A stretch of 64,000 bases of DNA from positions 1 to 64,000 of the forward strand of contig JANQLK010000025.1 in NCBI GenBank assembly GCA_028280615.1. Reading direction: 5' to 3'. Both the position numbers and the translations under genes were made by a program. The stretch's first letter is position 1. Every line of letters starts with the position of its first letter. Source of the stretch: Woeseiaceae bacterium. Lineage in GTDB: Bacteria > Pseudomonadota > Gammaproteobacteria > Steroidobacterales > Woeseiaceae. This document shows positions 1 to 10,487 of this stretch, in pieces. A model generated the notes under the pieces. The model saw nothing but the letters and a program-made list of their open reading frames with translations. It had not been told where the DNA came from and made no database searches.

Positions 1-69
1 CGCGGATTGATCTTTAGTGGCGTGCGTATTCGGGCGGTGAGCCGAGATGTTTGAAATGAGCGTAAGGGG

Positions 70-146
<77 letters not shown>

Positions 147-416
147 TTCTGCGTGAGGCTGCGCGATTCTAGCAAACATCGGCGCTTCGAGCGTGGGGGC
201 GCACCGGCCGGCATGAGGCTGGCGCGGGCCGCGGCCGAGCCTGCCCAATTCTCTGATAATCCAGCAATTTGGAGCAGTCGGTATGAGGTTCTATCCCGTG
301 ACGCGCATCACCGTAGTCTCCGCCGAAGCCCGATAATATCCGCGCCATCAGGGAATAAGGCATCGCTTGCTGGTCTATCTATTCGCTTGGGACCACATGA
401 AGCGTGCAAGAGGCTA
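147..416. other. Non-coding stretch upstream of the tRNA and of the small ORF
   Basis: No convincing gene is seen here. It must hold the minus-strand promoter of the tRNA and the plus-strand promoter of the small ORF and GGDEF-EAL pair. I could not single out a promoter with confidence. An open frame runs back to 153 in the frame of the downstream small ORF, but its residues before 417 look unlike protein. Confidence 0.4.
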
Positions 417-809
417 ATGGATCGGCTTCGGGATTACTCGCTGCTTGCGCTCATGAGCGTCGCATCTCGATCTGCGGCGTACACAGGACCGGAGCGTCGC
501 AAGGAAGATCGTGGCATCGGGGCCCGTGCCGCGGGCAACGACAACGCGCATGCGATGTGCGGCAAACGTGCGCGCTACACGATTGCCGCGCAGTCGATTG
601 GCGAGGCGGCCGCCCGGCTCAAACCGGTCACGGTCGGTTTGGACCCGATGGGCCGCCCAGTCGTGGTGCCGTACATCGCCGACGGCGCATCTCCCGACGA
701 CTGGCCAGCACCTGCACGCCTCGAGCCGCGCGCCGCGGGCGGTGCCTGTCCCGATTTCGCATCGACGGTGATCCTTCCAGCCTCGGCTGGTCCCGGTGGA
801 GCCGCCTGA
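417..809 (+). CDS. Small protein of unknown function, coupled to the GGDEF-EAL gene
   Basis: A 130-residue frame starts at an ATG 4 bases after an AGAGG-type ribosome site. It ends in TGA overlapping the ATG of the next gene (TGATG at 807-811), the usual signature of translational coupling. The N-terminal half carries the string YTGPERRKEDR; short TGPERR-type motifs occur in many small proteobacterial proteins of unknown role. The second half (about residues 50-100) is a run of hydrophobic and small residues with VTVGLDPMGRPVVVPYIAD. No membrane segment or signal peptide is evident. Third-codon GC rises after about residue 20, consistent with coding. If real, it is probably made stoichiometrically with the c-di-GMP protein and might modulate it; that role is only inferred from the overlap. 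Confidence 0.5.
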   Translation: MDRLRDYSLLALMSVASRSAAYTGPERRKEDRGIGARAAGNDNAHAMCGKRARYTIAAQSIGEAAARLKPVTVGLDPMGRPVVVPYIADGASPDDWPAPARLEPRAAGGACPDFASTVILPASAGPGGAA

Positions 810-3661
810 TGGTCATGCGACAGGTGTCGACGACGATTACGCGGGGCGTCGGCCGACGCATTCTCGTCCTGTTCCTGCTCGCCGGAATACTGCCCGTTCT
901 GTTTACGGCCGGACTGTCCCACTACGAATACGGCCGCGCCAGCTACGCAGAGTCGGCGCTGAAGCTACGCGGCGGCGCCAGGCACTACGGCTCCGAGATC
1001 CTCATGCGGTTCGATGACGCGGTCCGCAAGGCCGGCTACATCGGCGAACTCTACCGTGACTCAGCGCCGGTAAGCCTGGATGAGCATGCCTACCTGCTCG
1101 AGAACGTCGATGCGGTCTGGCTGTCTGCGACGGATCAACCGATCCGGATTCCCTACGGCAGGCCGACCGAGGCGATGTTGTCGATACTGCCCGACCGTGC
1201 TTTCCTCGCCGGGGGCAATACCCAGCTATTCATCGATGGCGAAGGCGCGAAGACGCAGATCGTCCTCCTGCGCACGCTCGCCGCAGACGAACAGCGTCTC
1301 GAGACGCTCGGCCTCGCGCTCAACGTCGAGTCCATACTGGGACCGCGCGAGAGCGCCGCGTTCGCATCGGATTTCTGCGTATTCGCCGCCGCCTCGGGCG
1401 CCTCGCTCTACTGCGCCGACGATCGCCGCCGGCCGAACTACGCGCTGCTCGCCCAATCGGCACTGGAGGAGGGCGCGAGCCCGGGTGTCGAGTGGACGCT
1501 AAAGGGCGAGCCACAGCTCGCGGCGATTTGGCGGCAGTCGTTGAGCGGCATCGCCCGCGGGCCGGCGCTCGACATCGTAGCCAGTCAACCCAAGGCGCTT
1601 GCCGTTGAGTCGATGGTCAACTATCGCCACGTGCTTCTGCCGGCAATCGTGCTCGTGTTCGTGCTCGTCGCGGTCCTGAGTCTCAACATGATCGACCGCA
1701 GTCTCGTACCGCTGCAGCGCCTCATGACGGCCGCGAAACAGCTCGCTACGGGCGATCTCGGCCTGCGCGTAAGGCTTCGTTCGGGCGACGAATTCGAGGA
1801 ACTCGCCGAAGCCTTCAACAACATGGCCGATCGGCTCGGCCAGCAGTTTGACGCCCTCAAGGCCATGTCCGACATCGACCGGCTGATACTGTCCGGCGCC
1901 GAATCGTCGGAACTCGCGCGCTGCCTGGTGCGCAACCTGACCGGGATTCTCGACATCAATACCGCGGCCGTAATAGCGCGCGAGAACAAGAGCAGCCGCC
2001 AGGCCACGATGATTACAAGCCGTGGCGGCAAGCTCTCGGAAGACGAGATCGAGTTGCCCGAGGATCTGAACCGAACCTGGTACCAGCCGCGGCAAGTGTC
2101 GATCGAAGAGGTCGAGCTGTCGGAGGCACCTTACGCCGAGCGGTTCCGCGAGCTTGGCATCGCCTACGCCATCGTGATCCCGGTCGTGCTCGAGAAAGAT
2201 CTCATGGGCATGATCCTGCTGGGCTCGTCGACGCGCCTGAGCCTGAACGATTTCTCGACGCAGCGCTGCGTGGAGCTCGCGGGCCGCTTCGCCGTCGCGC
2301 TGTCCAGTGCGGAACGCGCAGATGCGCTGTTTCGCAAGGCGAGCTTCGACGACCTCACGGGCTTGCCGAACCGCCAGCTCCTCAATGAACGGCTGGGCGA
2401 CATGATCGATGCGGCGCGCCATGAGAAATACTCGGGCGGCATCCTGTACCTCGATCTCGATCGCTTCAAGGAAATCAACGACGCTTACGGCCACTCGGTC
2501 GGCGACATCGTTCTGAGCCAGGCCGCGGAACGCGTCCGCAGCGAAGTGCGCGACGACGACCTCGTTGCGCGGCTGGGCGGCGACGAATTCGTGATCGTGC
2601 TGCCGCGCATTGCGGGCAACGAGCGTCTCAAGGCGACGGCCTCGCGCATCCTCACGCGCATGAGCGAGCTGTTTTCGGTGTTCGGCGTCAACCACTTCGT
2701 CGGTGCGAGCATCGGTATCGCGCTGTTTCCGGATGACGGCGACAGCGTCGAAACGCTGCTCAAGAACGCCGACTCGGCGATGTATCGCGCCAAGGAAGCC
2801 GGCCGCAGCCGTTTCGAGTTCTACAACGTGGCCCTGAACGCCGAGAGCCGGCGCAAGATCGAGCTCGAACGCGACCTGCGCGCGGCCTGTCACGCCGAGG
2901 AACTCGACGTTTACTACCAGCCGCTGTTCAGTCTGGAGAACGGTGTAATCAGCGGCGCCGAGGCGCTGCTACGCTGGGAGCATTCGGAGCATGGTTTCGT
3001 GTCGCCGCGCGAGTTCGTGCCGCTGGCCGAGGGCTCGGACCTGATCGTCAGGATTGGCCGCTGGGTCGTCGAACAGGCCTGCGCCGACCTGCGCCGAATC
3101 CTCGACGCGAAGCTGCATCCCGGACCCGTCTCGATCAATGTCTCGGCGCGCCAGCTCGGCGACCCGGGTTTCGTCAACGACGTCATCGAGTCGCTGCAGC
3201 GGCACGCCATTCATCCCTGCTATCTGCAGCTCGAAGTTACCGAGACGACGGTCGCACAGAACCGCGATATCGCCATCGATATCCTGAAGCGCCTGCGCAA
3301 TCATGGCATTCGCATCGCGATCGACGACTTCGGTACGGGATATTCTTCCTTAAGCTACCTGCAGAACCTGCCGTTCGACGTCATCAAGATCGACAAGTCG
3401 TTCGTCGATCTCATCGGTAAGGACGAGTCCTCCGACAACATCTGCCGTACGATCATCCGCATGGCGCGTGAGCTCGGCAAGGCGTCGATCGCCGAAGGCG
3501 TCGAGGAGGAGGCGCAGGTCGAGTTCCTCGAAGCCAACGGCTGCGATATCGTGCAGGGCTACCACTACAGCCGGCCGCTGCCGATGGACGAGTTCTTCAA
3601 GTTCATCGAGGATCAGGATTTCCACACGCTGCGTCGCCAGGCGCTGCACCTGGTGCGCTAA
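809..3661 (+). CDS. Membrane sensor protein with HAMP, GAF-like, GGDEF and EAL domains
   Basis: This is a 950-residue predicted c-di-GMP turnover enzyme. The start at 809 is chosen because GGTGGA lies about 8 bases upstream and residues 18-36 then form a first membrane helix. A periplasmic sensor region follows (about 37-270), then a second helix (272-292), a HAMP linker and a GAF-like region (about 365-500). The GGDEF domain starts near 513 with an intact GGDEF (about 589) and an allosteric RxxD site (RDDD) five residues before it. The EAL domain has intact EAL (about 718), the DDFGTG motif and KIDKSFV. Both the synthase and phosphodiesterase halves therefore look catalytic, and which one dominates cannot be read from sequence. 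It ends 6 bases from the convergent rpoD stop. Confidence 0.93.
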   Translation: MVMRQVSTTITRGVGRRILVLFLLAGILPVLFTAGLSHYEYGRASYAESALKLRGGARHYGSEILMRFDDAVRKAGYIGELYRDSAPVSLDEHAYLLENVDAVWLSATDQPIRIPYGRPTEAMLSILPDRAFLAGGNTQLFIDGEGAKTQIVLLRTLAADEQRLETLGLALNVESILGPRESAAFASDFCVFAAASGASLYCADDRRRPNYALLAQSALEEGASPGVEWTLKGEPQLAAIWRQSLSGIARGPALDIVASQPKALAVESMVNYRHVLLPAIVLVFVLVAVLSLNMIDRSLVPLQRLMTAAKQLATGDLGLRVRLRSGDEFEELAEAFNNMADRLGQQFDALKAMSDIDRLILSGAESSELARCLVRNLTGILDINTAAVIARENKSSRQATMITSRGGKLSEDEIELPEDLNRTWYQPRQVSIEEVELSEAPYAERFRELGIAYAIVIPVVLEKDLMGMILLGSSTRLSLNDFSTQRCVELAGRFAVALSSAERADALFRKASFDDLTGLPNRQLLNERLGDMIDAARHEKYSGGILYLDLDRFKEINDAYGHSVGDIVLSQAAERVRSEVRDDDLVARLGGDEFVIVLPRIAGNERLKATASRILTRMSELFSVFGVNHFVGASIGIALFPDDGDSVETLLKNADSAMYRAKEAGRSRFEFYNVALNAESRRKIELERDLRAACHAEELDVYYQPLFSLENGVISGAEALLRWEHSEHGFVSPREFVPLAEGSDLIVRIGRWVVEQACADLRRILDAKLHPGPVSINVSARQLGDPGFVNDVIESLQRHAIHPCYLQLEVTETTVAQNRDIAIDILKRLRNHGIRIAIDDFGTGYSSLSYLQNLPFDVIKIDKSFVDLIGKDESSDNICRTIIRMARELGKASIAEGVEEEAQVEFLEANGCDIVQGYHYSRPLPMDEFFKFIEDQDFHTLRRQALHLVR

Positions 3662-3667
3662 ACCGGG

Positions 3668-5479
<1,812 letters not shown>

Positions 5480-5553
5480 AACGGACCAACCTCCATTCAA
5501 AAAATGCAAACCGGCAATGGTACTTGTTTACCTTGCCTCAATCCAGTAGTTTC

Positions 5554-5568
5554 CGCGGCCTCGCCGCG
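5554..5568 (-). other. Short GC hairpin in the dnaG-rpoD spacer
   Basis: CGCGGC, a 3-base loop and GCCGCG form a 6-bp stem two bases after the dnaG stop codon, on the transcribed strand. No T-tract follows, so it is not a normal terminator. In E. coli the dnaG-rpoD junction is cut by RNase E, and a stem here could mark or protect a processed end. That role is inference. Confidence 0.35.
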
Positions 5569-5570
5569 CT

Positions 5571-7307
5571 TCAGCTCAGTTGCCTGAGCTCGCTCAGCTC
5601 CTCGTCGCTTAGAGCTTCAAGCCGCTGTTTTTCAATCAAAAAGTCTATTCTTTCGCGGCGTCCGGCCGCGGCGATCTGATCCAGGCACTCGGCGAGCTCC
5701 GCCGCCGGGTCGAAATCGTCGTCCGCGGGCAGCTCGACGGCCGCCAGCTTGCCAAGGTGGCGCCCCTGCTCGTCGTGCCGCCAGCGCTCCAACAGCCCTG
5801 CCGTGCTGATGTTGGGTTCGTCTTGTGCGGTTTCAATCAGTTTCTCGAGCAAATCGATGCCCGGACGCCGGATCCCCGCGAGCTTTTCGACGTCGAGCCG
5901 CGCGCCGGCCCCGGGATGATTCAACAGCAGCGTGATGGCTCGCCGCACGACCGACGGCCGGCCGCTCTTGGCCCGCGAGCGAGCAAATGCCGACGGCCGT
6001 CGGCCCGCTCCTGGCGCTCGAGCAGCCGCCGCGCCGAGGTTCGCCTCGAGCCGGTCGGGCGGCAGGCCCACCGTCTCCGCCAGCGACTGGAGCAGCAGGT
6101 CGCGGTACACTCCCGCGCCGACCTTGCCAAGCAGCGGCCTGGCCTGCTCGGCGAACCGCGCCTTGCCGTCGACGGTCGAGAGATCCACCTCGCCCGCCAG
6201 CTCGCGGATGATGTAGTCCGACAGCATCAGGCCGCGGTCGAGTTCGGCGATGAACGCGTCGGCGCCTTTTTCGCTGACGAAGGTATCCGGGTCTTCCCCC
6301 TCGGGCAGAAACACAAAGCGCACCTGGCGGCCCTCGCGAATGTGCGGCAGCGTCGTTTCCATGGCGCGCCAGGCCGCCTTCTTGCCGGCGCGGTCGCCGT
6401 CGAAACAGAAGGCTATGTCGTCGGTCAGCCGGAACAGGCGGTTCAGGTGTTCCGGCGTCGTCGCGGTGCCGAGCGTCGCCACGGCGAAGTCGATACCGTT
6501 TCGCGCCAGCGCCACGACGTCCATGTAGCCCTCGACGACCACGAGCCGGTCGATGCTGCGCAGGGCCTGCCGCGCCTCCCAGAGGCCGTAAAGCTCGCGG
6601 CCCTTGTGAAACAGGACGGTCTCGGGTGAATTCAGGTATTTGGGCTCGCCGTCGCCGAGCGTGCGGCCGCCGAATGCAATAGCTCGGCCGCGCGCGTCCC
6701 GAATCGGGAACATCAGCCGATCGCGGAAGCGATCGTAGTGGCCGCCGTTGTCCTTGCGGATGACGAGGCCCGCGGCGAGCAGGCGGTCGATTTTCTCCTC
6801 CGAGGTGCCGTGCCTGTCGAGTAGCACGCTCCAGCCGTCAGGGGCGTAGCCGATGCCGAAGCGCTGCGCCGTCGCGCCGTCGATTCCGCGGCCCTTCAGG
6901 TAGTCGACGGCACCCGGATGCTCTTTGAGTTGGCGTTGCCAGCCTTTCTCGACCTGGTTCAGGAGCTCGAACAGTTCGTCGTAGCGCCGTGACGGCCGGT
7001 CGTCCGCGCTGCGCGGCACCTCGACACCCATGGACTGCGCAAGGCTCTCGACGGCCTGCGGGAAGTCCATGTGGTCGTACTCCATGAGAAAGCCGAGCGC
7101 CGTGCCGTGCGCACCGCAGCCAAAGCAGTGATAGAAGCCCTTGCTCGGGCTCACCGTGAACGAGGGCGTCTTCTCGTCATGGAACGGACAGCAGGCCTTG
7201 AACTCCCGGCCGGCTTTCTTGAGCGGCACGCGACGGCCGATGATCTCCACGACGTCCGCGCGAGCGACGAGATCATCGATGAAGTCCTGGGGAATCAGTC
7301 CTGCCAT
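5571..7307 (-). CDS. dnaG: DNA primase
   Basis: This 578-residue primase makes RNA primers for the replication fork and binds DnaB through its C-terminal domain. The N-terminal CHC2 zinc finger is complete (CCPFHDEKTPSF about 39-50, then YHCFGCGAHGTA). The RNA polymerase core follows. The TOPRIM domain has VVVEGYMDVVAL with its catalytic glutamate, and the acidic CFDGDRAG. The C-terminal region (after about 430) is divergent, as usual. Length matches E. coli DnaG (581). It sits between yqeY and rpoD in the macromolecular synthesis operon, so initiation of replication, transcription and translation genes share a transcript. Confidence 0.98.
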   Translation of the reverse strand: MAGLIPQDFIDDLVARADVVEIIGRRVPLKKAGREFKACCPFHDEKTPSFTVSPSKGFYHCFGCGAHGTALGFLMEYDHMDFPQAVESLAQSMGVEVPRSADDRPSRRYDELFELLNQVEKGWQRQLKEHPGAVDYLKGRGIDGATAQRFGIGYAPDGWSVLLDRHGTSEEKIDRLLAAGLVIRKDNGGHYDRFRDRLMFPIRDARGRAIAFGGRTLGDGEPKYLNSPETVLFHKGRELYGLWEARQALRSIDRLVVVEGYMDVVALARNGIDFAVATLGTATTPEHLNRLFRLTDDIAFCFDGDRAGKKAAWRAMETTLPHIREGRQVRFVFLPEGEDPDTFVSEKGADAFIAELDRGLMLSDYIIRELAGEVDLSTVDGKARFAEQARPLLGKVGAGVYRDLLLQSLAETVGLPPDRLEANLGAAAARAPGAGRRPSAFARSRAKSGRPSVVRRAITLLLNHPGAGARLDVEKLAGIRRPGIDLLEKLIETAQDEPNISTAGLLERWRHDEQGRHLGKLAAVELPADDDFDPAAELAECLDQIAAAGRRERIDFLIEKQRLEALSDEELSELRQLS

Positions 7308-7431
7308 AGCTCCAGTAAACGCACAGGCTTAAGCGGGCGGGTTCAATACGGGCTCGGCGCTCTGCCGGCCCGCCGCACCGGGGAATACGAAAGCATAGCT
7401 TGAAAACCGGCGTGCGCCAGTCAAGCAATAT

Positions 7432-7875
7432 TCAGGCCAGTTTGGCCTTGACGCGCGCGCTCACGGCGCCCATATCCGCCTTGCCGGCGGCCTTCGACTT
7501 GATCGCCGCCATGACCTTGCCCATGTCGCGAAGGCTCTCTGCGCCCGTCTCGGCGATCGCCGAATCGACGAGCGCCTCGACTTCAGCCTCGGACAGCGGT
7601 TCGGGCAGGTAGCTCGAGATGACGTCGAGTTCGGCCCTCTCGATCGCCGCCAGGTCGTCGCGGCCGCCTTTCCGGAACTGCTCGATCGAGTCGCGGCGCT
7701 GCTTGACCGCTTTCTCGACTACCGCGAGCAGGGCGGCCTCGTCGAGCTCACTGCGGCTGTCGACCTCGACGCGCTTGATGTCTGCGAGAAGCAGGCGAAC
7801 GACCTTGAGTCGGTCCTTGTCGCCTGCCTTAAGGGCAGACTTCATATCGGCGGTCAGCGTGTCTTTGAGCGACAT
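7432..7875 (-). CDS. yqeY: GatB/YqeY domain protein
   Basis: A 147-residue helical protein, MSLKDTLTADMKSALKAGDK at the start and VKAKLA at the end, matches the YqeY family. That family resembles the tRNA-binding tail of GatB amidotransferase subunits. Its function is not settled. The frame extends upstream to 7998, but the part before 7875 is proline- and alanine-rich and does not look like protein, so the ATG at 7875 is used. The ribosome site is weak (GAAGA). YqeY between rpsU and dnaG is a common gammaproteobacterial arrangement. The 124-bp gap to dnaG shows no obvious terminator. Confidence 0.93.
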   Translation of the reverse strand: MSLKDTLTADMKSALKAGDKDRLKVVRLLLADIKRVEVDSRSELDEAALLAVVEKAVKQRRDSIEQFRKGGRDDLAAIERAELDVISSYLPEPLSEAEVEALVDSAIAETGAESLRDMGKVMAAIKSKAAGKADMGAVSARVKAKLA

Positions 7876-8038
7876 GAGATCTTCGGTGAGGATGGTGAGG
7901 CCGGAATCCGCAGCAGCGTCCGGCCGCGGAGTGCCGGCACGGTAGCCGGCCGGGGCGCATGCTGCAGGCAGCGGGAGGGGAGGGCCACGGTCCACCACCG
8001 CCGATGCGCGGCGGCTCCCGGCCGTGACCCGGCCGTGA

Positions 8039-8254
8039 CTAGTAGAGCCGCTTGCGCTTGGCTCCTTCGCGCGACAGTCGCTTCATGTGCCGCTTTACGG
8101 CAGCGGCTTTCTTGCGCTTGCGCTCCTGAGTCGGCTTTTCATAGAACTCGCGGCGGCGAAGCTCGGTCAGGACGCCGGCCTTTTCGCAGGCGCGCTTGAA
8201 GCGGCGCAGCGCGGCGTCGAAGTATTCGTTTTCCTTTACACGTACGCTTGGCAT
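8039..8254 (-). CDS. rpsU: Ribosomal protein bS21
   Basis: This is a 71-residue, very basic small-subunit protein ([20 protein letters not shown]... KRLY), the full length of bS21. It binds near the anti-Shine-Dalgarno end of 16S rRNA and helps initiation. It is the first gene of the operon and has a strong AAGGAAGG ribosome site. The promoter lies in the 160-bp gap shared with divergent tsaD. The 163-bp spacer to yqeY is GC-rich with a repeated GGCCGTGAC that could form weak structure. Confidence 0.98.
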   Translation of the reverse strand: MPSVRVKENEYFDAALRRFKRACEKAGVLTELRRREFYEKPTQERKRKKAAAVKRHMKRLSREGAKRKRLY

Positions 8255-8276
8255 GTAGGACTCAGCCTTCCTTTAA

Positions 8277-8311
8277 GACGTTGATAATCACTCTAGGACG
8301 TTGATATTCAA
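8277..8311 (-). promoter_or_regulatory. rpsU promoter with two 14-bp direct repeats
   Basis: On the minus strand, TTGAAT (8311-8306) is followed after 17 bases by ATTATC (8288-8283), a plausible sigma70 promoter 29-57 bases before rpsU. The plus strand shows GACGTTGATAATCA at 8277-8290 and GACGTTGATATTCA at 8297-8310. These are 13 of 14 identical and exactly 20 bp apart, so the two promoter hexamers fall inside the two repeat copies. The repeats may be a regulator site on one helix face, or may simply reflect hexamer similarity. Confidence 0.5.
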
Positions 8312-8415
8312 GTCGTGTACACAATAATCCCGGCCGCGGCCGGGAAAGAACTCGACATTTTAGCGGGCCGGAGACGGCGATGCAACGCCCCCGTAACGGC
8401 GCTATCATCGCCGCA

Positions 8416-9429
8416 ATGAAGGTCCTGGGCCTCGAGACTTCCTGTGATGAGACAGGAGTCGCCGTGTACGACACGGGCGACGGCCTCGTGGCGCACGCGC
8501 TGCACAGCCAGGTGGATCTGCACGCGCTGTACGGCGGCGTCGTGCCCGAGATCGCCTCTCGCGACCACCAGAAACGGCTGTTGCCGCTGATACGGGGCGT
8601 ACTTCGAGAGGCTCGGATCGACCGTCCGGACGCGATTGCCTACACGGCCGGTCCCGGCCTGGTCGGCGCGCTGATGGTCGGCGGCGGCATGGCGGCAGGG
8701 CTCGGCGCGGCCTGGAACTGCCCCGTCGTTGCCGTGCACCACATGGAGGGCCATCTGGTCGCGCCGCTCCTGGAGCCCGATCCGCCGGCTTTTCCGTTCC
8801 TCGCGCTACTCGTCTCGGGCGGGCATACGCTGCTCGTCCACGTGCGTGAGCTTGGCGACTACATCCAGCTCGGCACTACGCTGGACGATGCCGTCGGCGA
8901 AGCCTTCGACAAGACCGCGAAACTGCTGGGCCTCGGCTATCCCGGCGGTCCCGCGCTTGCGTCGCTCGCCGGGGACGGCGACGACGCGGCCTTTTCGTTT
9001 CCGCGGCCGATGATGAACCGAGCCGAGCTCGACTTCAGCTTCTCGGGCCTAAAAACCGCCGTTATGATCGAAGTCCGCAAGGCCGAGGCCGCGGGCACGC
9101 TGGACGCGAGGCGCGCGGACATCGCCGCGAGCTTTCAGCGCGCCGCGATTGATACGCTGGTCGGCAAGGCCGTGAAGGCCGCCGAGCGGGTGGGGCTCGA
9201 TCGCGCCGTCGTGGCGGGAGGCGTCGGCGCCAACCGCCTGCTGCGCGAGAAAATGGCCGAATGCTTTCCGGGTGACGTGTATTATCCGCGGCTCGAATTC
9301 TGCACCGATAACGGTGCCATGATCGCGGTTGCCGGAGCGCTCAGGCTCGCGGACGCGGCAGAGTGCCGCGAGATAATCGCCCGAGCCCGCTGGCCGCTGG
9401 CATCGCTTGAACGACCTGCTCGCCGCTGA
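8416..9429 (+). CDS. tsaD: tRNA N6-threonylcarbamoyladenosine transferase catalytic subunit
   Basis: TsaD transfers the threonylcarbamoyl group to A37 of ANN-decoding tRNAs, working with TsaB and TsaE. The start at 8416 gives [19 protein letters not shown] and a length of 337, as in E. coli. The metal-binding HHMEGH is present (about residues 110-115), along with the ATP-binding SFSGLKTAV and the [11 protein letters not shown] loop. It is transcribed divergently from rpsU, the standard arrangement. The frame extends 12 codons upstream but lacks conserved residues there. Confidence 0.97.
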   Translation: MKVLGLETSCDETGVAVYDTGDGLVAHALHSQVDLHALYGGVVPEIASRDHQKRLLPLIRGVLREARIDRPDAIAYTAGPGLVGALMVGGGMAAGLGAAWNCPVVAVHHMEGHLVAPLLEPDPPAFPFLALLVSGGHTLLVHVRELGDYIQLGTTLDDAVGEAFDKTAKLLGLGYPGGPALASLAGDGDDAAFSFPRPMMNRAELDFSFSGLKTAVMIEVRKAEAAGTLDARRADIAASFQRAAIDTLVGKAVKAAERVGLDRAVVAGGVGANRLLREKMAECFPGDVYYPRLEFCTDNGAMIAVAGALRLADAAECREIIARARWPLASLERPARR

Positions 9430-9454
9430 CGCCAGGGCCCAGAGATTACGACGT

Positions 9455-9814
9455 ATGGACACCATCTTTCTTCACGATCTCAAGATCGATACCGTCATCG
9501 GCATCTGGGACTGGGAGCGCCGCATCCGCCAGACCGTGATCATCGACCTCGACATGGCGACGGACATCCGCAGGGCGGCCGAGTCGGACGGCGTGGACGA
9601 TACGCTGAACTACAAGGACGTCGCCAAGCGCGTGCAGCAGTTCGTCGGCGAATCCGAGTTTCAGCTCGTCGAGGCGATGGCCGAGCGTATCGCGGAGCTC
9701 GTCCGCGGCGAGTTCGACGTGCCATGGGTTCGCGTTCGCGTCGCCAAGCCCGGCGCGATTCGCGGCGCCGGCGATGTCGGCGTGCTGATCGAGCGCGGCG
9801 AGCGGCCGGCCTGA
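9455..9814 (+). CDS. folB: Dihydroneopterin aldolase
   Basis: This 119-residue enzyme of folate synthesis cleaves 7,8-dihydroneopterin to 6-hydroxymethyl-dihydropterin. The start MDTIFLHDLKIDTVIGIWDW and the LNYKDVAKRVQQFV segment are typical of FolB. VEAMAERIAELV and VRVAKPGAIRGAGDVGV close the tunnel fold. The reading frame is open upstream into tsaD, but the family begins at 9455. folK follows after 23 bases, so consecutive pathway steps are co-transcribed. Confidence 0.95.
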   Translation: MDTIFLHDLKIDTVIGIWDWERRIRQTVIIDLDMATDIRRAAESDGVDDTLNYKDVAKRVQQFVGESEFQLVEAMAERIAELVRGEFDVPWVRVRVAKPGAIRGAGDVGVLIERGERPA

Positions 9815-9837
9815 TACACGCTGCCGGGAGTCGGGCG

Positions 9838-10341
9838 ATGGCAAGGGTCTACCTCGGACTGGGCAGCAACATCCATCCTGTCCGGAATCTCGCGCTCGCG
9901 TACCGCGAACTCGCGGCGCGCTACGGCGCGCTCGAGCTCTCGCCCGTGTTCCGCAGCGCCGCCGTCGGCTTCGAGGGCGATGACTTTCTGAATCTCGTGG
10001 CCGGTCTCGATACGGACGACGCACCCGAGGCGATCCATGCGGCCATCGAGCGCATTCACGATACGGCCGGCCGGAATCGCGGCAGCCAGAAGTTCGGCGC
10101 GCGGACGCTCGACATCGACCTCCTGTTGTACGACGACGAGATCATCGACCATCCGCGATTCTCGATCCCGCGCAAGGACATACTCGAGTACAGTTTCGTG
10201 CTCAGGCCGTTGGCGGAGCTGGCGCCCGACCTCGTGCACCCGGTGACGAAGCAGCGTATCGTCGACCATTGGCGAGCTGCCGGGCCGACGGCGGAGCCGC
10301 TCGAGCGCGTCGACGTCGACATTCGTCCCGCATCGGCCTGA
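9838..10341 (+). CDS. folK: 2-amino-4-hydroxy-6-hydroxymethyldihydropteridine pyrophosphokinase
   Basis: FolK transfers pyrophosphate from ATP to the FolB product, the step after FolB in folate synthesis. The 167-residue product starts MARVYLGLGSNIHPVRNL behind GGGAG at 7 bases. The signature RTLDIDLLLYDDE carries the two metal-binding aspartates, and HPRFSIPRKDILEYSFVLRPL matches the active-site loop. Its length is standard. It is the end of the tsaD-folB-folK run. Confidence 0.95.
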   Translation: MARVYLGLGSNIHPVRNLALAYRELAARYGALELSPVFRSAAVGFEGDDFLNLVAGLDTDDAPEAIHAAIERIHDTAGRNRGSQKFGARTLDIDLLLYDDEIIDHPRFSIPRKDILEYSFVLRPLAELAPDLVHPVTKQRIVDHWRAAGPTAEPLERVDVDIRPASA

Positions 10342-10487
10342 AAGTAGGCGGCATTTTCCGGGTGGAAACGGGTCCAAAAACGGTACCTGATCCGCAGTAT
10401 GCCGGCGGTTTATTGGATAGACTCCCGCCGTGCCTGCACACTTTTCACGGCATTCGGCACCCTGCGTCGGCCGAAACGAGGTAGCGT

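Noticed and set aside
1499-2893. A 464-codon antisense frame in the GGDEF-EAL gene
   Set aside because: Composition shadow of the real gene; no ribosome site or motif.
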